A stretch of DNA of 45,119 nt from Deltaproteobacteria bacterium RIFCSPLOWO2_12_FULL_60_19 (GTDB lineage Bacteria > Desulfobacterota > Binatia > UBA9968): assembly GCA_001798595.1 (NCBI GenBank), contig MGSS01000154.1, positions 23,169 to 68,287 on the forward strand. Reading direction: 5' to 3'. The position numbers were made by a program, and so were the translations under genes. The notes under the pieces were generated by a model. The model was not told where the DNA came from. It worked only from the letters and a program-made list of their open reading frames with translations, and did no database searches. Each line of letters starts with the position of its first letter. Within the stretch, counting starts at the first letter, position 1. This document shows, piece after piece, positions 24,083 through 32,120 of this stretch.

Positions 24083-24922
24083 ATGATTTTCGCAGCCGGC
24101 ATCGATATGGGCGCCAAATTGACCAAGGCCGTTATCCTGGACGGCGAGCGCCGGGTTGTCGCGAAGAGCTCCGTGCGGACCCGCCCCGACTTTGCGGCGA
24201 TCGCCCAGGAGGTCTTGGATCTGGCGCTGCAGCAGGCGGGGCTGAAACAGACCGATGTGAACTATATTGCCACGACGGGTTTCGGCCGCTACAATGTCCC
24301 GTTTCGCGACATTCAGATCACCGATATCACCTGCGTCGCGCGGGGAGCGGTGTTTCTGTTTCCCAAGACCCGTTGCGTCCTCGATATCGGCGCGCAGAGC
24401 ACGCGGGCGCTCAGGATTTCGGAGACCGGCAAGGTGCTGGAGTTCCGCACCAACGACAAATGCGCCGCCGGCGCCGGCGGCTTTATCGAGCGGGCCGCCA
24501 AATATTTGGAAGTTACGATCGAGCAGGTGGGCGACCTGTCGATGCAAGCCGACAAGCCTCAGACCATCAGCAGCGTCTGCGCGGTTTTGGCCGAGTCGGA
24601 GATCATCAATCACGTTTCCGCCGGGGAAAGCGTAGAAAATATTCTGCGCGGCGTCCACATCTCGCTCGCCTCCCGCGCCCTGGCGCTGCTCAAGCGCGCC
24701 GGGCTCGAAGAGGAAGTGACCTTCGTCGGCGGCGTGGCGCATCAGAAAGGAATGGTCAAGGCGCTGGAGGAGACGCTGAAAAAGAAAGTGAACGTCAGCG
24801 ACCAACCGGAGATGGTCGGCGCGCTGGGGGCGGCGCTGCTGGCGCTAAAGCGGTTGGAGAAGGTGCGACTGGAGAGACCAGGGACGACGCAAGCAGGCGA
24901 ACTCAGCGCGGCGGCGAGTTAA
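24083..24922 (+). CDS. bcrD: Benzoyl-CoA reductase ATPase subunit D (BcrD/BadG)
   Basis: 279 residues, paralogous to BcrA over its whole length. GIDMGAKLTKA replaces the GSTxTKG form of BcrA, as expected for the second, more divergent ATPase subunit. Cys127 (NDKCAAGAGGF) and Cys166 (SSVCAVLAESE) give the other half of the bridging [4Fe-4S] cluster; the BcrA GGQDAKG loop reads GAQSTRA here. ATG 24083 is preceded by GAAGGAGG. Having two different ATPase subunits is the Bcr/Bad hallmark and argues against a simple 2-hydroxyglutaryl-CoA dehydratase activator, which is a homodimer. A 59-bp gap with phased 10-bp repeats follows. Confidence 0.94.
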   Translation: MIFAAGIDMGAKLTKAVILDGERRVVAKSSVRTRPDFAAIAQEVLDLALQQAGLKQTDVNYIATTGFGRYNVPFRDIQITDITCVARGAVFLFPKTRCVLDIGAQSTRALRISETGKVLEFRTNDKCAAGAGGFIERAAKYLEVTIEQVGDLSMQADKPQTISSVCAVLAESEIINHVSAGESVENILRGVHISLASRALALLKRAGLEEEVTFVGGVAHQKGMVKALEETLKKKVNVSDQPEMVGALGAALLALKRLEKVRLERPGTTQAGELSAAAS

Positions 24923-24936
24923 CAGGGGATCGAAGG

Positions 24937-24970
24937 GTTCAATATAGTTCAATGTAGTTCAAAGTTGTTT
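24937..24970. repeat. 10-bp phased GTTCAA repeats
   Basis: GTTC recurs at 24937, 24947 and 24957, with GTTT at 24967, exactly 10 bp apart, in the gap between bcrD and the dehydrogenase. The same unit and period occur at 32033-32075. One helical turn per unit would put all copies on one DNA face. Confidence 0.75.
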
Positions 24971-24981
24971 GGGAGGTGAAG

Positions 24982-25752
24982 ATGAGTCAAGGGAAACTCA
25001 ATGGAAAGACGGCATTCGTGGCGGGCGGCGGGCGAGGAATCGGACGCTGCGTCGCGCTGGCGCTCGGGCGCGAGGGCGCCCAGGTCGCCGTGGCGGATAT
25101 TCTCAAGGACAACGCCGAAAGCGTCGCCAAAAAGATCAAGGCGCTCGGCCCCGACGCGATCGGCTGCCAGGTCGATCTCACCAAGGGGGCGGACGTGGAG
25201 AGAGCCGTGCAGGAGACGATCAAACAGTTCGGCCAGATCGACATCCTCGCCAACTGCGCGGGTTGGGACCGGCTCGAGCCGTTTCTCGAAAGCAACGAAG
25301 AGACCTGGGACAAGATCATCGCGATCAATTTCAAATCGGTGCTCCACGCCGACAAGGCCGTGCTGCCGCACATGATCAAGCGCGGCTCGGGAAAGATCGT
25401 CAGCATCGCCTCCGACGCCGGACGCGTCGGCTCCTCCTGGGAGTCGGTCTATTCCGGCGCGAAGGGCGCGGTGATCGCGTTTTCGAAAACGCTGGCGCGC
25501 GAGGTGGCGCGCTACAAGATCAACGTCAACGTCGTCTGTCCGGGCCTGACCGATACGCCGCTGCTCGAAGCGATCCGCACCCAATCGGAGCAGACGGCAA
25601 AGATCGTCGACGCGGTTACCAAGGCGACGCCGTTCAGGCGCGTGGCCAAGCCGGAGGAGATCGCCGAGGCGGTGCTCTTCTTCGCCTCTCCCAGCGCCGA
25701 CTTCATCACCGGCCAGACGCTGAGCGTGAGCGGCGGGCTGACGATGGTGTAG
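24982..25752 (+). CDS. SDR dehydrogenase, BadH-like (2-hydroxycyclohexanecarboxyl-CoA dehydrogenase)
   Basis: 256 residues from ATG 24982, which sits 5 bp after GGGAGG; a GTG 6 bp earlier is part of that site. Classical short-chain dehydrogenase: NAD-binding GGGRGIGR near residue 17, NCAGWDR, catalytic Ser in VSIASDAGRVG, and YSGAK with the Tyr-x3-Lys pair. The NAGW variant, the SIASDAGRVGSSWE stretch, SKTLAREVAR and the ending FITGQTLSVSGGLTM agree with BadH of Rhodopseudomonas, which oxidises 2-hydroxycyclohexane-1-carboxyl-CoA with NAD+ after benzoyl-CoA ring reduction. Placement directly after bcrD supports this. A generic 3-oxoacyl reductase is the alternative. No BadI ring-opening hydrolase is seen in the window. 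Confidence 0.85.
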   Translation: MSQGKLNGKTAFVAGGGRGIGRCVALALGREGAQVAVADILKDNAESVAKKIKALGPDAIGCQVDLTKGADVERAVQETIKQFGQIDILANCAGWDRLEPFLESNEETWDKIIAINFKSVLHADKAVLPHMIKRGSGKIVSIASDAGRVGSSWESVYSGAKGAVIAFSKTLAREVARYKINVNVVCPGLTDTPLLEAIRTQSEQTAKIVDAVTKATPFRRVAKPEEIAEAVLFFASPSADFITGQTLSVSGGLTMV

Positions 25753-25762
25753 AAAGTAAAAA

Positions 25763-25815
25763 CCGTGTTCGTGATCGTGGGGGCGTGTTCGTCACGAGCA
25801 CGAACACGATCACGG
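25763..25815. repeat. Inverted/tandem GTGTTCGTGATC repeat
   Basis: CGTGATCGTG (25770-25779) can pair with CACGATCACG (25805-25814), and CGTGTTCGT with ACGAACACG forms a competing inner stem. The words are the same as at 21821-21836. It fills the gap before the amidohydrolase gene and could act as an mRNA processing or pausing hairpin. Confidence 0.65.
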
Positions 25816-25834
25816 GAACGGAGAGGAGGAAAGG

Positions 25835-26686
25835 ATGGGAAACGACAGGAACGCGATCGACATCATGTTCTACGTGGCGACGCCGGAGTTTATCGCCAGG
25901 TGGAACGACGGCAAGAAGGGCGAGTTGATCTGCCGCATGGAGCGGGCGATCGGCGGCCTGCCGCAGTTCGAGAGCCTGGAGACGATGCTCGGCAAGATGG
26001 ACGAAGCCGGAGTCGACAAGGTCTTCATCACGCAGTGCAAGATGTGGTCGTATCGCAACCACTGGATGTACATGGACACCACCGTCGAGGAGGTGGCCCA
26101 GTACGTGACGCGTTATCCCAAGCGCTTCGTCGGTCTCGCCGGCTACAACCCCTTTCGCGTCAAAGAGTCGCTCCAGGAGATCGAGCGCGGCGTAAAAGAA
26201 TACGGCTTCAAAGGCGTTTACGTTCACATCTACGGCTTCGACATCCCGCTCTCCGACGCCAAGATGTATCCGCTCTACGCCAAGTGCGTCGAGCTTGACA
26301 TTCCGGTTTCGATGCAGGTGGGCCACGTGCTCGAAGCGATGCCGAGCGAGCACGGCCGGCCGATCTATCTCGACAAGATCGCGAGCGATTTTCCGGACCT
26401 CAAGATGATCGGCGCGCACACCGGCTGGCCGTGGGTCCAGGAGCTGATGTCGGCCTGCTACAAGTGGGAGAATATTTACTTCGGCATCGACGGCTGGCTC
26501 CCCAAGTATCTCGGGCCGGAGGTCGTTCATTTCATGAACAGCCGGATGGGGATGGACCGCTGCGTATGGGGCACCAACGGGCTGCCGTGGAAGGAGAGCC
26601 TCGATCAGCTCGATCAGATCGGACTCAAAGAGGAGCCCAGGCGGAAGGTGCTGAGAGAAAACGCCGCACGGCTCTTTAATCTCTAA
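25835..26686 (+). CDS. Amidohydrolase-2-fold protein lacking the usual metal ligands
   Basis: 283 residues, ATG after a strong GAGAGGAGG site. The fold is that of the ACMSD/amidohydrolase_2 family: a strand with GLAGYNPFR, GVYVHIYGFD, MQVGHVLEA, MIGAHTGWPW, YFGIDGWLP and a terminal ENAARLF. These TIM-barrel enzymes decarboxylate or hydrolyse ring-derived acids using a metal held by an N-terminal HxH, two later histidines and an aspartate. Here the N-terminal strand reads IDIMFYVATPEF with no HxH, and the usual S/T-D-x-P aspartate is WGTNGLPW with Asn; the His of QVGH and GAHTG remain. So it may be metal-free or use other chemistry. Position between BadH-like and isocitrate lyase genes suggests a step in handling ring or dicarboxyl-CoA intermediates; a replacement for the missing ring hydrolase is conceivable but unproven. 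Confidence 0.85.
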   Translation: MGNDRNAIDIMFYVATPEFIARWNDGKKGELICRMERAIGGLPQFESLETMLGKMDEAGVDKVFITQCKMWSYRNHWMYMDTTVEEVAQYVTRYPKRFVGLAGYNPFRVKESLQEIERGVKEYGFKGVYVHIYGFDIPLSDAKMYPLYAKCVELDIPVSMQVGHVLEAMPSEHGRPIYLDKIASDFPDLKMIGAHTGWPWVQELMSACYKWENIYFGIDGWLPKYLGPEVVHFMNSRMGMDRCVWGTNGLPWKESLDQLDQIGLKEEPRRKVLRENAARLFNL

Positions 26687-26729
26687 GTTGTCCCGCGCTG
26701 GAAGGCATCGAAACAAACTCACAGGCGCT

Positions 26730-29192
26730 ATGAATACAAAGGTCCTACGATTTGACTCGCGGCGGGATACCGAAGCGATCGGCTGGGCGAAAGAGCTGCG
26801 TGAAACCGAAGCGTGGTTTCAAAGCGCAAGGTTTCGCCAGATCACGCGGCTGCACACGCCGTATGAAGTCGTCGCGCTGCGCGGCAACGGGCGGGAGGAT
26901 TACACCGTCGCCAAGCAGGCTGCGGTCAAGATGTGCGACTATCTGCAACGCCTCTTCAGAGAAAAGAAGCAGGAAACCACTTACGGTCCCTTCTCGCCGA
27001 CCGGGGCGGTGCGGGCCGTGATGGAAGGAATCAAAGTCCTTTACCTCGGCGGCTGGGCGACGTCGGCGCGAGGCTCCGATTCGGAAGATCCGGGCGCCGA
27101 TCTCGCCAACTATGCGCTGGATCGAGTGCCCAAGGAGGGCGCGTCGTGGGTGCGCGCCTTGCTCCATCAGGACGAGGCGCAACGCTCCAACCGCATGCGC
27201 ATGACCTCGGCGCAGCGGAAAAAAACGCCGCCGATCGAATTCTCCCCGCCGCTGATCATTCCGGACGGCGACACGGGCCACGGCGGAGAGCACCACATTA
27301 GAAACCTCGTGAAGAAATTCGTCGAGAGCAAGATCGGCGCGGTCCACATCGAAGATCAACGGCCCGGCTGCAAGGTCTGCGGCCATCAAGGGCAGAAGGT
27401 GCTGGTCTCGACGACCGAGATGATCGCGCGGCTCAACGCGGCGCGGTTGCAGTACGATATCCTGGGCGTGCCGGGAGTCATCGTCGCGCGGACCGATTCC
27501 GACGACGCCACCGCCATCGACAGCATGGACGACGAGCGGGACCACCCGTTTGTCTACGGCGCGACCAACCCCCGCATCGTCCCGTTCAAGAACGTGAACC
27601 TGGCGGTGATCAGAAAATTTTACAAAGAGGGATTCAAGGAGATCAACGGCCACCTGCTGCACCGGATATCGGAGACGGCTTACCGGGAAGCCAGAGATTG
27701 GCTGAAGCAGGAGCGGCTGGGCCTTCGCATCAAAGAAGGCATCGCGCGGATACGCAACGAGACGGCGCTGCTCAGAAAATCCCGCCGGCAGGCCCGCAGC
27801 CAGGGAAAAAGCCCGAAGACCGCCCGCGAAGAGCTGGCGGCGCGCGAGATCTGGATCAAAACGATCACGGAGGAAACTTTAGACAAGGTTTTGAGCGACA
27901 TCCGCCAGGTCTGGGCGGAAAAGGCCGGCCTTAAAACTTATGGCGAGGCGGTGGCGGAGGCGATGCGGGCGCGAGTTCGGGAGCGCGCAAAGTTTCCCCT
28001 CTCCGTGGAGCAATGGAAAAAATTCGCCGCGACCGTTTCCCACGAGGAGGCGCGCGAGCGGGCGGCGTCGATGGGCATCGATATCTTCTGGAGCTGGGAT
28101 CCGCCGCGCACGCCGGACGGTTTTTATCAGATCACCGGGGGGCGCGACATGGCGGTGGCGCGAGGCTTGGCCGTGGCGCCCTTCTCCGATCTGGTCTGGC
28201 GGGAGACCGCGCGGCCCGATCTCGTCGACGACAAGCTATGGGCCGACGCCATCCACGCCGTCTTTCCGGACAAGATGTTGGCTTACAACCTCTCGCCCTC
28301 GTGGAACTGGGATGCCTGGGGCTTCACCGACGATCAGATCCGCAGCTTCGCCAACGAGCTGGGAAAGATGGGCTATGTGTTCAACTTCATCACCTACGCG
28401 GGCCACCAGGGCGAAGCGTTGATGAATGGACGCCTCGCGCGCGCCCTGCGCGAGGAAGGCGTGCTCGGCTTCGTGAGGTTGATTCAACGGTCGCTCCGGC
28501 TGGCGAACGACCCGGCGCAGTATCCCCAGACCTTCGTCGGCGGCCCCTGGGCGGATCGTTTTCGCCGGGCGGCTCGCGGCCCGTCTCTCACCACTTCGTC
28601 GATGGGCGGCAAGTCCACCGAAGCGCAGCATCGCAAGACTACCGAAGTGCCGGCGAGCGTGCTGGAGCGATGGCTTCGCATGTGGGGGCAATACTGGCGC
28701 GAGCAGGGGCTCTACGATGAGGGCGAGCTGAGCGTGGAGCTGAAGGAGCGATGGGCCGGCTCCGAAGAGATGATGTTAAACGTCTTCGACGAAGCGGCCG
28801 ACAAGATCGCGGAGATCACATTCCGGGTCGATCGAGACCGGGCCGGGAGAAAATTTCTCGCCGTCAAAGACCAGAATACGGTCAAGAAGTATCGCGCGCG
28901 GCGCTTGATGACGCTCATGCACTTCTTCCTGCTCCATCGCTATAAGGCCGATCTCGTGCACTACGTGGCTCCGACCGGCGATAACCGCCTGTCGGTCGAT
29001 CGCATGATCCAGAACGGCGTGTTCCGGGAGACCCGCACGGATGATCCCAACATCATCGCGCTCGAGGTCAACACCGCCCGCGCGCAAAAGAGTTTCGCCA
29101 GCGACGAGTCGCTCAAGCGCTTTATCGCCAGATCGTCCGCGGCGTTGAACGTCCACGCCGGCAACGGTCAGAGGAGGGCGGCGGCGGGGTAG
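26730..29192 (+). CDS. Long-form isocitrate lyase family protein
   Basis: About 820 residues from ATG 26730 (a TTG at 26688 is an unlikely alternative). Isocitrate lyase signatures are present: LGGWATSARG near 107, PDGDTGHGG (178-186, metal site), the cysteine loop as CKVCGH (214-219, usually KKCGH), LNAARLQYDILGVPGVIVARTD region, and YNLSPSWNW for the SPSFNW motif. Standard bacterial enzymes have about 430 residues; this resembles the long class such as mycobacterial Icl2 (about 770), with a large insert around residues 330-440 and a C-terminal domain. The reaction splits isocitrate to succinate and glyoxylate, letting acetyl-CoA from benzoyl-CoA breakdown serve as carbon source. No malate synthase is in the window. 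The Lys-to-Val change beside the catalytic Cys is unusual; methylisocitrate or a related substrate cannot be excluded. Confidence 0.85.
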   Translation: MNTKVLRFDSRRDTEAIGWAKELRETEAWFQSARFRQITRLHTPYEVVALRGNGREDYTVAKQAAVKMCDYLQRLFREKKQETTYGPFSPTGAVRAVMEGIKVLYLGGWATSARGSDSEDPGADLANYALDRVPKEGASWVRALLHQDEAQRSNRMRMTSAQRKKTPPIEFSPPLIIPDGDTGHGGEHHIRNLVKKFVESKIGAVHIEDQRPGCKVCGHQGQKVLVSTTEMIARLNAARLQYDILGVPGVIVARTDSDDATAIDSMDDERDHPFVYGATNPRIVPFKNVNLAVIRKFYKEGFKEINGHLLHRISETAYREARDWLKQERLGLRIKEGIARIRNETALLRKSRRQARSQGKSPKTAREELAAREIWIKTITEETLDKVLSDIRQVWAEKAGLKTYGEAVAEAMRARVRERAKFPLSVEQWKKFAATVSHEEARERAASMGIDIFWSWDPPRTPDGFYQITGGRDMAVARGLAVAPFSDLVWRETARPDLVDDKLWADAIHAVFPDKMLAYNLSPSWNWDAWGFTDDQIRSFANELGKMGYVFNFITYAGHQGEALMNGRLARALREEGVLGFVRLIQRSLRLANDPAQYPQTFVGGPWADRFRRAARGPSLTTSSMGGKSTEAQHRKTTEVPASVLERWLRMWGQYWREQGLYDEGELSVELKERWAGSEEMMLNVFDEAADKIAEITFRVDRDRAGRKFLAVKDQNTVKKYRARRLMTLMHFFLLHRYKADLVHYVAPTGDNRLSVDRMIQNGVFRETRTDDPNIIALEVNTARAQKSFASDESLKRFIARSSAALNVHAGNGQRRAAAG

Positions 29193-29208
29193 GCACAGAA
29201 GGCAGTAG

Positions 29209-29228
29209 GGGCGTGATTCATCACGCCC
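29209..29228. repeat. Perfect hairpin GGGCGTGA-TTCA-TCACGCCC
   Basis: Eight-base-pair stem with a TTCA loop after the isocitrate lyase gene. A second copy at 35802-35821 has a C in place of T in the left arm and the matching G for A in the right arm, a compensatory change, and both are preceded by GTAG. It is a dispersed palindromic element, possibly a transcript 3'-end or processing signal. Confidence 0.75.
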
Positions 29229-29266
29229 AGGGAGGCAGAAGGCAGGAGCGTGGAGAAGGAGGACGA

Positions 29267-29920
29267 GTGGCTACGGCAGAAGAGCGAGTCTTAGATTCGA
29301 AGAATCGGCACATGGAATTTACCGTCACCGGCCGGCTCGTGACGGCGCGCCCGCGGGAAGCGACGGACAAAAACGAAGTTAGAGGATCGAGGATAGAAGA
29401 TCGCGTGGCTCCGTCCGCCTCGGAGCTATGCGCGCCGGAAATTCTGGCTATCGAGGAGGTCGCGGGACAGGTTATCGACGGGATCGACAGTAAGGCGATC
29501 CTCAACCGCATGGCGGACATCGGGCCGGAGGCGCGCCTGTTTCTATACCGCCCTCAAGGGAATGTGGCCCGCGCGGAGGTCTTCGAGGACCCGCGCATCT
29601 GCCCGGAGATCAACCGCGGCGCGGTGATCGAGAATCTGAAAGAAAAGCCGAAAGACGTTAGCGGCTGGCGCACGCATGATTTTATCATCGACACCAAGGG
29701 GTGTCTCGGCGACGAGTGCGGCCGCTGCGCCGTGATGTGCCCGGAGAACGCGATTCATCTGATGGGCAAGGGAAAGGGAAGCTTTCACGAGATCGATCCG
29801 CTCGCCTGCAAGGGCTGCTACATCTGCTGGGTGGAGTGCTACCGCACGGCGGCCGACTGCATCCTGGTGGACGGCAAGACTTTCGACGCGGCGATGCGGG
29901 CGAAACATTTTGGGGAATGA
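29267..29920 (+). CDS. 2-oxoacid:ferredoxin oxidoreductase delta (2x[4Fe-4S]) subunit with N-terminal extension
   Basis: 217 residues from GTG 29267, chosen for the GGAGAAGGAGG site 4-10 bp upstream; the longer frame to 29213 begins inside the hairpin repeat. The C-terminal third is a two-cluster ferredoxin domain: Cys-x4-Cys-x2-Cys-x3-Cys-Pro (CLGDECGRCAVMCP) and Cys-x2-Cys-x2-Cys-x3-Cys (CKGCYICWVEC). Delta subunits of pyruvate-type oxidoreductases pass electrons from the thiamine site to soluble ferredoxin. The first motif has two extra residues between the first cysteines. The N-terminal 130 residues are unlike the short PorD proteins and I do not recognise them. The next two genes encode the alpha-gamma and beta subunits, so the role is secure by context. 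Confidence 0.85.
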   Translation: MATAEERVLDSKNRHMEFTVTGRLVTARPREATDKNEVRGSRIEDRVAPSASELCAPEILAIEEVAGQVIDGIDSKAILNRMADIGPEARLFLYRPQGNVARAEVFEDPRICPEINRGAVIENLKEKPKDVSGWRTHDFIIDTKGCLGDECGRCAVMCPENAIHLMGKGKGSFHEIDPLACKGCYICWVECYRTAADCILVDGKTFDAAMRAKHFGE

Positions 29921-29930
29921 CGATAACATC

Positions 29931-30020
29931 GCAAAATGAAAACTGCAAAATGCAAATTGCAAAATTGTCCGGACTCTCTTCCGCTTTGCATTTTTCAATT
30001 TGCACTTTGCATTTTGCATT
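29931..30020. repeat. Long imperfect inverted repeat of TGCAAAA words
   Basis: The left arm (29944-29967, TGCAAAATGCAAATTGCAAA plus ATTG) and the right arm (29997-30019, CAATTTGCACTTTGCATTTTGCA) pair over about 23 positions around a 29-nt loop. The words match the GCATTTT array at 1981. It lies between the delta and alpha-gamma subunit genes and would form a stable mRNA stem just before the next ribosome site at 30027. Confidence 0.8.
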
Positions 30021-30038
30021 GACCTTGGAGGTGTAAGC

Positions 30039-32027
30039 GTGGCAACGGTCTTATCCGGCAATAGCGCGGCGGCATGGGGATTCAGGCTTTCTCGCGTCCA
30101 ATGTTATCCCTACTATCCGATCACGCCGTCCACCGCCTGCTCCGAGCAGATCGCGCGCTGGGTTTCCGACGGCGCGCTGGAGACGGTGACGATCAACGCC
30201 GAATCGGAGCACAGCGCCGCGAGCCAGATTATCGCCGCGGGGAAAAGCGTGCGCGCCGGCACGGCCACGTCCTCCAAGGGCCTGCTCTACATGATCGAGG
30301 TGATGGAGAACGCCTCGGGCGGCAGCATCCCCTGCGGCTTTTTCATCGGCAACCGCGCGACCGGCGCTCCGATCAACATCTGGGCCGACAACTCCGACGC
30401 CTACGCGATGCGCGACAGCGGCGCGATCCAGATTTTTACCGCGGACGCCCAGGAGGCGCTGGACGGCGTCATCCAGGGTTATCGGATCGCGGAAGACTTG
30501 AGAGTAAGACTCCCGTTCGCCGTGAATCTCAGAGGCTTCACCGGGACGCACGCCTATGAGGGCGTAGAGATCCCCAAGCCGGAGGAGGTCGATCGCTTCC
30601 TGCCCGGCTACGTTTCCACCATGCCCCTCTTCGCGCCGGCCAAGCCGGTGACCTATGGGGCGATGCTCTCGGCTCTTCCATACAGGCGGCACAAGAGAAA
30701 CCAGATGGCCGCGCTGAAGAACGCGGTCGAGATAACGCAAGAGATTGGGCGGGAATTCGGCGAGCGCTTCGGCAGGAGTTACGGCCTCTTTGACTGGATC
30801 GGCGATCAGAAAGCCAAGCTCGTCGTCGCTCTGCTGGGTGAATCGGCGGGCGCCGGCGAAGTCGTCGTGCGCCATCTCCAGGGGAAACAGGGCATCCCCG
30901 GCGTCGCGCTGTTAAAGATCCGCCTCTTCTCTCCTTTCCCGGCGAGGGAGATCAGCCGGGCGCTCGCAGCCGCCGGAACCAAGGCCGTGGTCGTGCTCGA
31001 CGAAGGGCTGAATCACGGCGGCGTCTTTCCGCCGCTCGCGCAGCGTATCGCAACCGCCGTTCAACTCCACCTCGGGAGCCACGCGCCAAAAGTGGCGAGC
31101 GTCATCGGCGGCCTCGGCGGCAGCGAGGTGAGACAAGAGCACTTTCAGCTCATGTTCAACCTGGCCGACAACATCGCCGAGGGCAAAGCCTCTCGCGCCG
31201 AGCCCTACTGGCTCGACATCGACGAGGATCCGATCTTTGTGGAGAACGAGAATCAGGTAAATCCGAAGCTCTGGAAAAAATGGGGCGAGGTGTGGAAGCA
31301 GCAAAAGCGCAAGGAAAAATATTTCTCCCCGCTACCGCAGGAGACCGACGAGGTCCGCATCTACAGCCGGGCTGGGCAGGGCGCGATTACCTCCGCCGTC
31401 GGGTTTACCGGAGCGGGCATCCTGGCGGGCCGGCAGCTTCTGACCGTGCCGGCGTTCGGCTCCGAGAGGCGCGGCGCGATCATCACGACCGACACGCTGG
31501 TCCACGGCGGCGGCGGGCAGAAGATCCGCTCGTTCAACCGGACCTGGGACGTGATGGTTCTCTACGACGACACGATCCTCTATTCGCCCGAGCATCAGGC
31601 GCTCGACGGGCTCAAGGAGAGCGGGGCGCTTTTGATCAACAGCTCACGCCTCACGGTGAAGAAGCTCCGCGAGCAATTAGGCGCGGGCAAAGCGAACGTC
31701 CGCGTCTTTACGGTCCCGGCGGCGGAGATCGCGGAGCGGCTGGGGCTCAAGCACATCAACATGGCGATGCTCGGCGCGCTCCACCGGGTCTACGAGAAGA
31801 TCCCGCTGGAAAAGGCGCTGCCCTATTACGAAAGGCACGTTCCCAAGCCGAGGGATCTGAGCCTGGAGGCGATCCGTCTCGGCTACGCGGAGTGCACGGA
31901 TCAAGGCGCGAAAAAGCGCTTGAAAGAAGTCCGGCTGCCGGTGACGGAAGAATTTCTCGCCTGGCGGCCCGAAGATCACTCGCAGATCGCCTGGCCGTCG
32001 GAGATCGAAGAGATTAGAGCCGGATGA
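30039..32027 (+). CDS. 2-oxoacid:ferredoxin oxidoreductase, fused alpha-gamma subunit
   Basis: 662 residues from GTG 30039 after GGAGGTG. Residues 1-190 are the pyrimidine-binding alpha domain I (YPYYPITPSTACSEQIARW, ESEHSAASQIIAAG, TATSSKGLLYMIEVMENA); 260-390 is alpha domain II (LGESAGAGEVVV, VLDEGLNHGG, IGGLGGSEV); 430-600 is the gamma domain (YSRAGQGAITSAVGFTGAGI, PAFGSERRG, TDTLVHGGGGQKIRSF). The enzyme oxidatively decarboxylates a 2-oxoacid with CoA and thiamine diphosphate, giving acyl-CoA, CO2 and reduced ferredoxin in the cytoplasm. The pyruvate-type beta subunit that follows favours pyruvate or a close relative, but the substrate is not fixed by sequence. Reduced ferredoxin is the electron donor that benzoyl-CoA reductase needs. 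Confidence 0.9.
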   Translation: MATVLSGNSAAAWGFRLSRVQCYPYYPITPSTACSEQIARWVSDGALETVTINAESEHSAASQIIAAGKSVRAGTATSSKGLLYMIEVMENASGGSIPCGFFIGNRATGAPINIWADNSDAYAMRDSGAIQIFTADAQEALDGVIQGYRIAEDLRVRLPFAVNLRGFTGTHAYEGVEIPKPEEVDRFLPGYVSTMPLFAPAKPVTYGAMLSALPYRRHKRNQMAALKNAVEITQEIGREFGERFGRSYGLFDWIGDQKAKLVVALLGESAGAGEVVVRHLQGKQGIPGVALLKIRLFSPFPAREISRALAAAGTKAVVVLDEGLNHGGVFPPLAQRIATAVQLHLGSHAPKVASVIGGLGGSEVRQEHFQLMFNLADNIAEGKASRAEPYWLDIDEDPIFVENENQVNPKLWKKWGEVWKQQKRKEKYFSPLPQETDEVRIYSRAGQGAITSAVGFTGAGILAGRQLLTVPAFGSERRGAIITTDTLVHGGGGQKIRSFNRTWDVMVLYDDTILYSPEHQALDGLKESGALLINSSRLTVKKLREQLGAGKANVRVFTVPAAEIAERLGLKHINMAMLGALHRVYEKIPLEKALPYYERHVPKPRDLSLEAIRLGYAECTDQGAKKRLKEVRLPVTEEFLAWRPEDHSQIAWPSEIEEIRAG

Positions 32028-32032
32028 AGACC

Positions 32033-32075
32033 GTTCAACATGGTTCAAAATGGTTCAAGGTTGTTCAAATTGTTC
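32033..32075. repeat. 10-bp tandem GTTCAA repeats
   Basis: GTTCAA starts at 32033, 32043, 32053 and 32063, with GTTCGA at 32072; units such as TGGTTCAAAA and TGGTTCAAGG are 10 bp long. Same family as 24937-24970. It occupies the gap before the beta-subunit gene. Confidence 0.8.
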
Positions 32076-32120
32076 GACGCAATTTAGGGCGTGCATGAGT
32101 TGAAGATATGAGAGGCCTGC

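Noticed and set aside
20666-24922. 2-hydroxyglutaryl- or lactoyl-CoA dehydratase instead of benzoyl-CoA reductase
   Set aside because: Two distinct ATPase subunits and a BadH-like gene, two oxidoreductases and aromatic oxygenases beside it fit the Bcr/Bad type; dehydratase activators are single-gene homodimers.
30000-30038. Upstream ATG at 30000 for the alpha-gamma subunit
   Set aside because: It lies in the inverted repeat and codes for MHFAFCIDL; GTG 30039 has GGAGGTG six bases upstream and begins the conserved domain.
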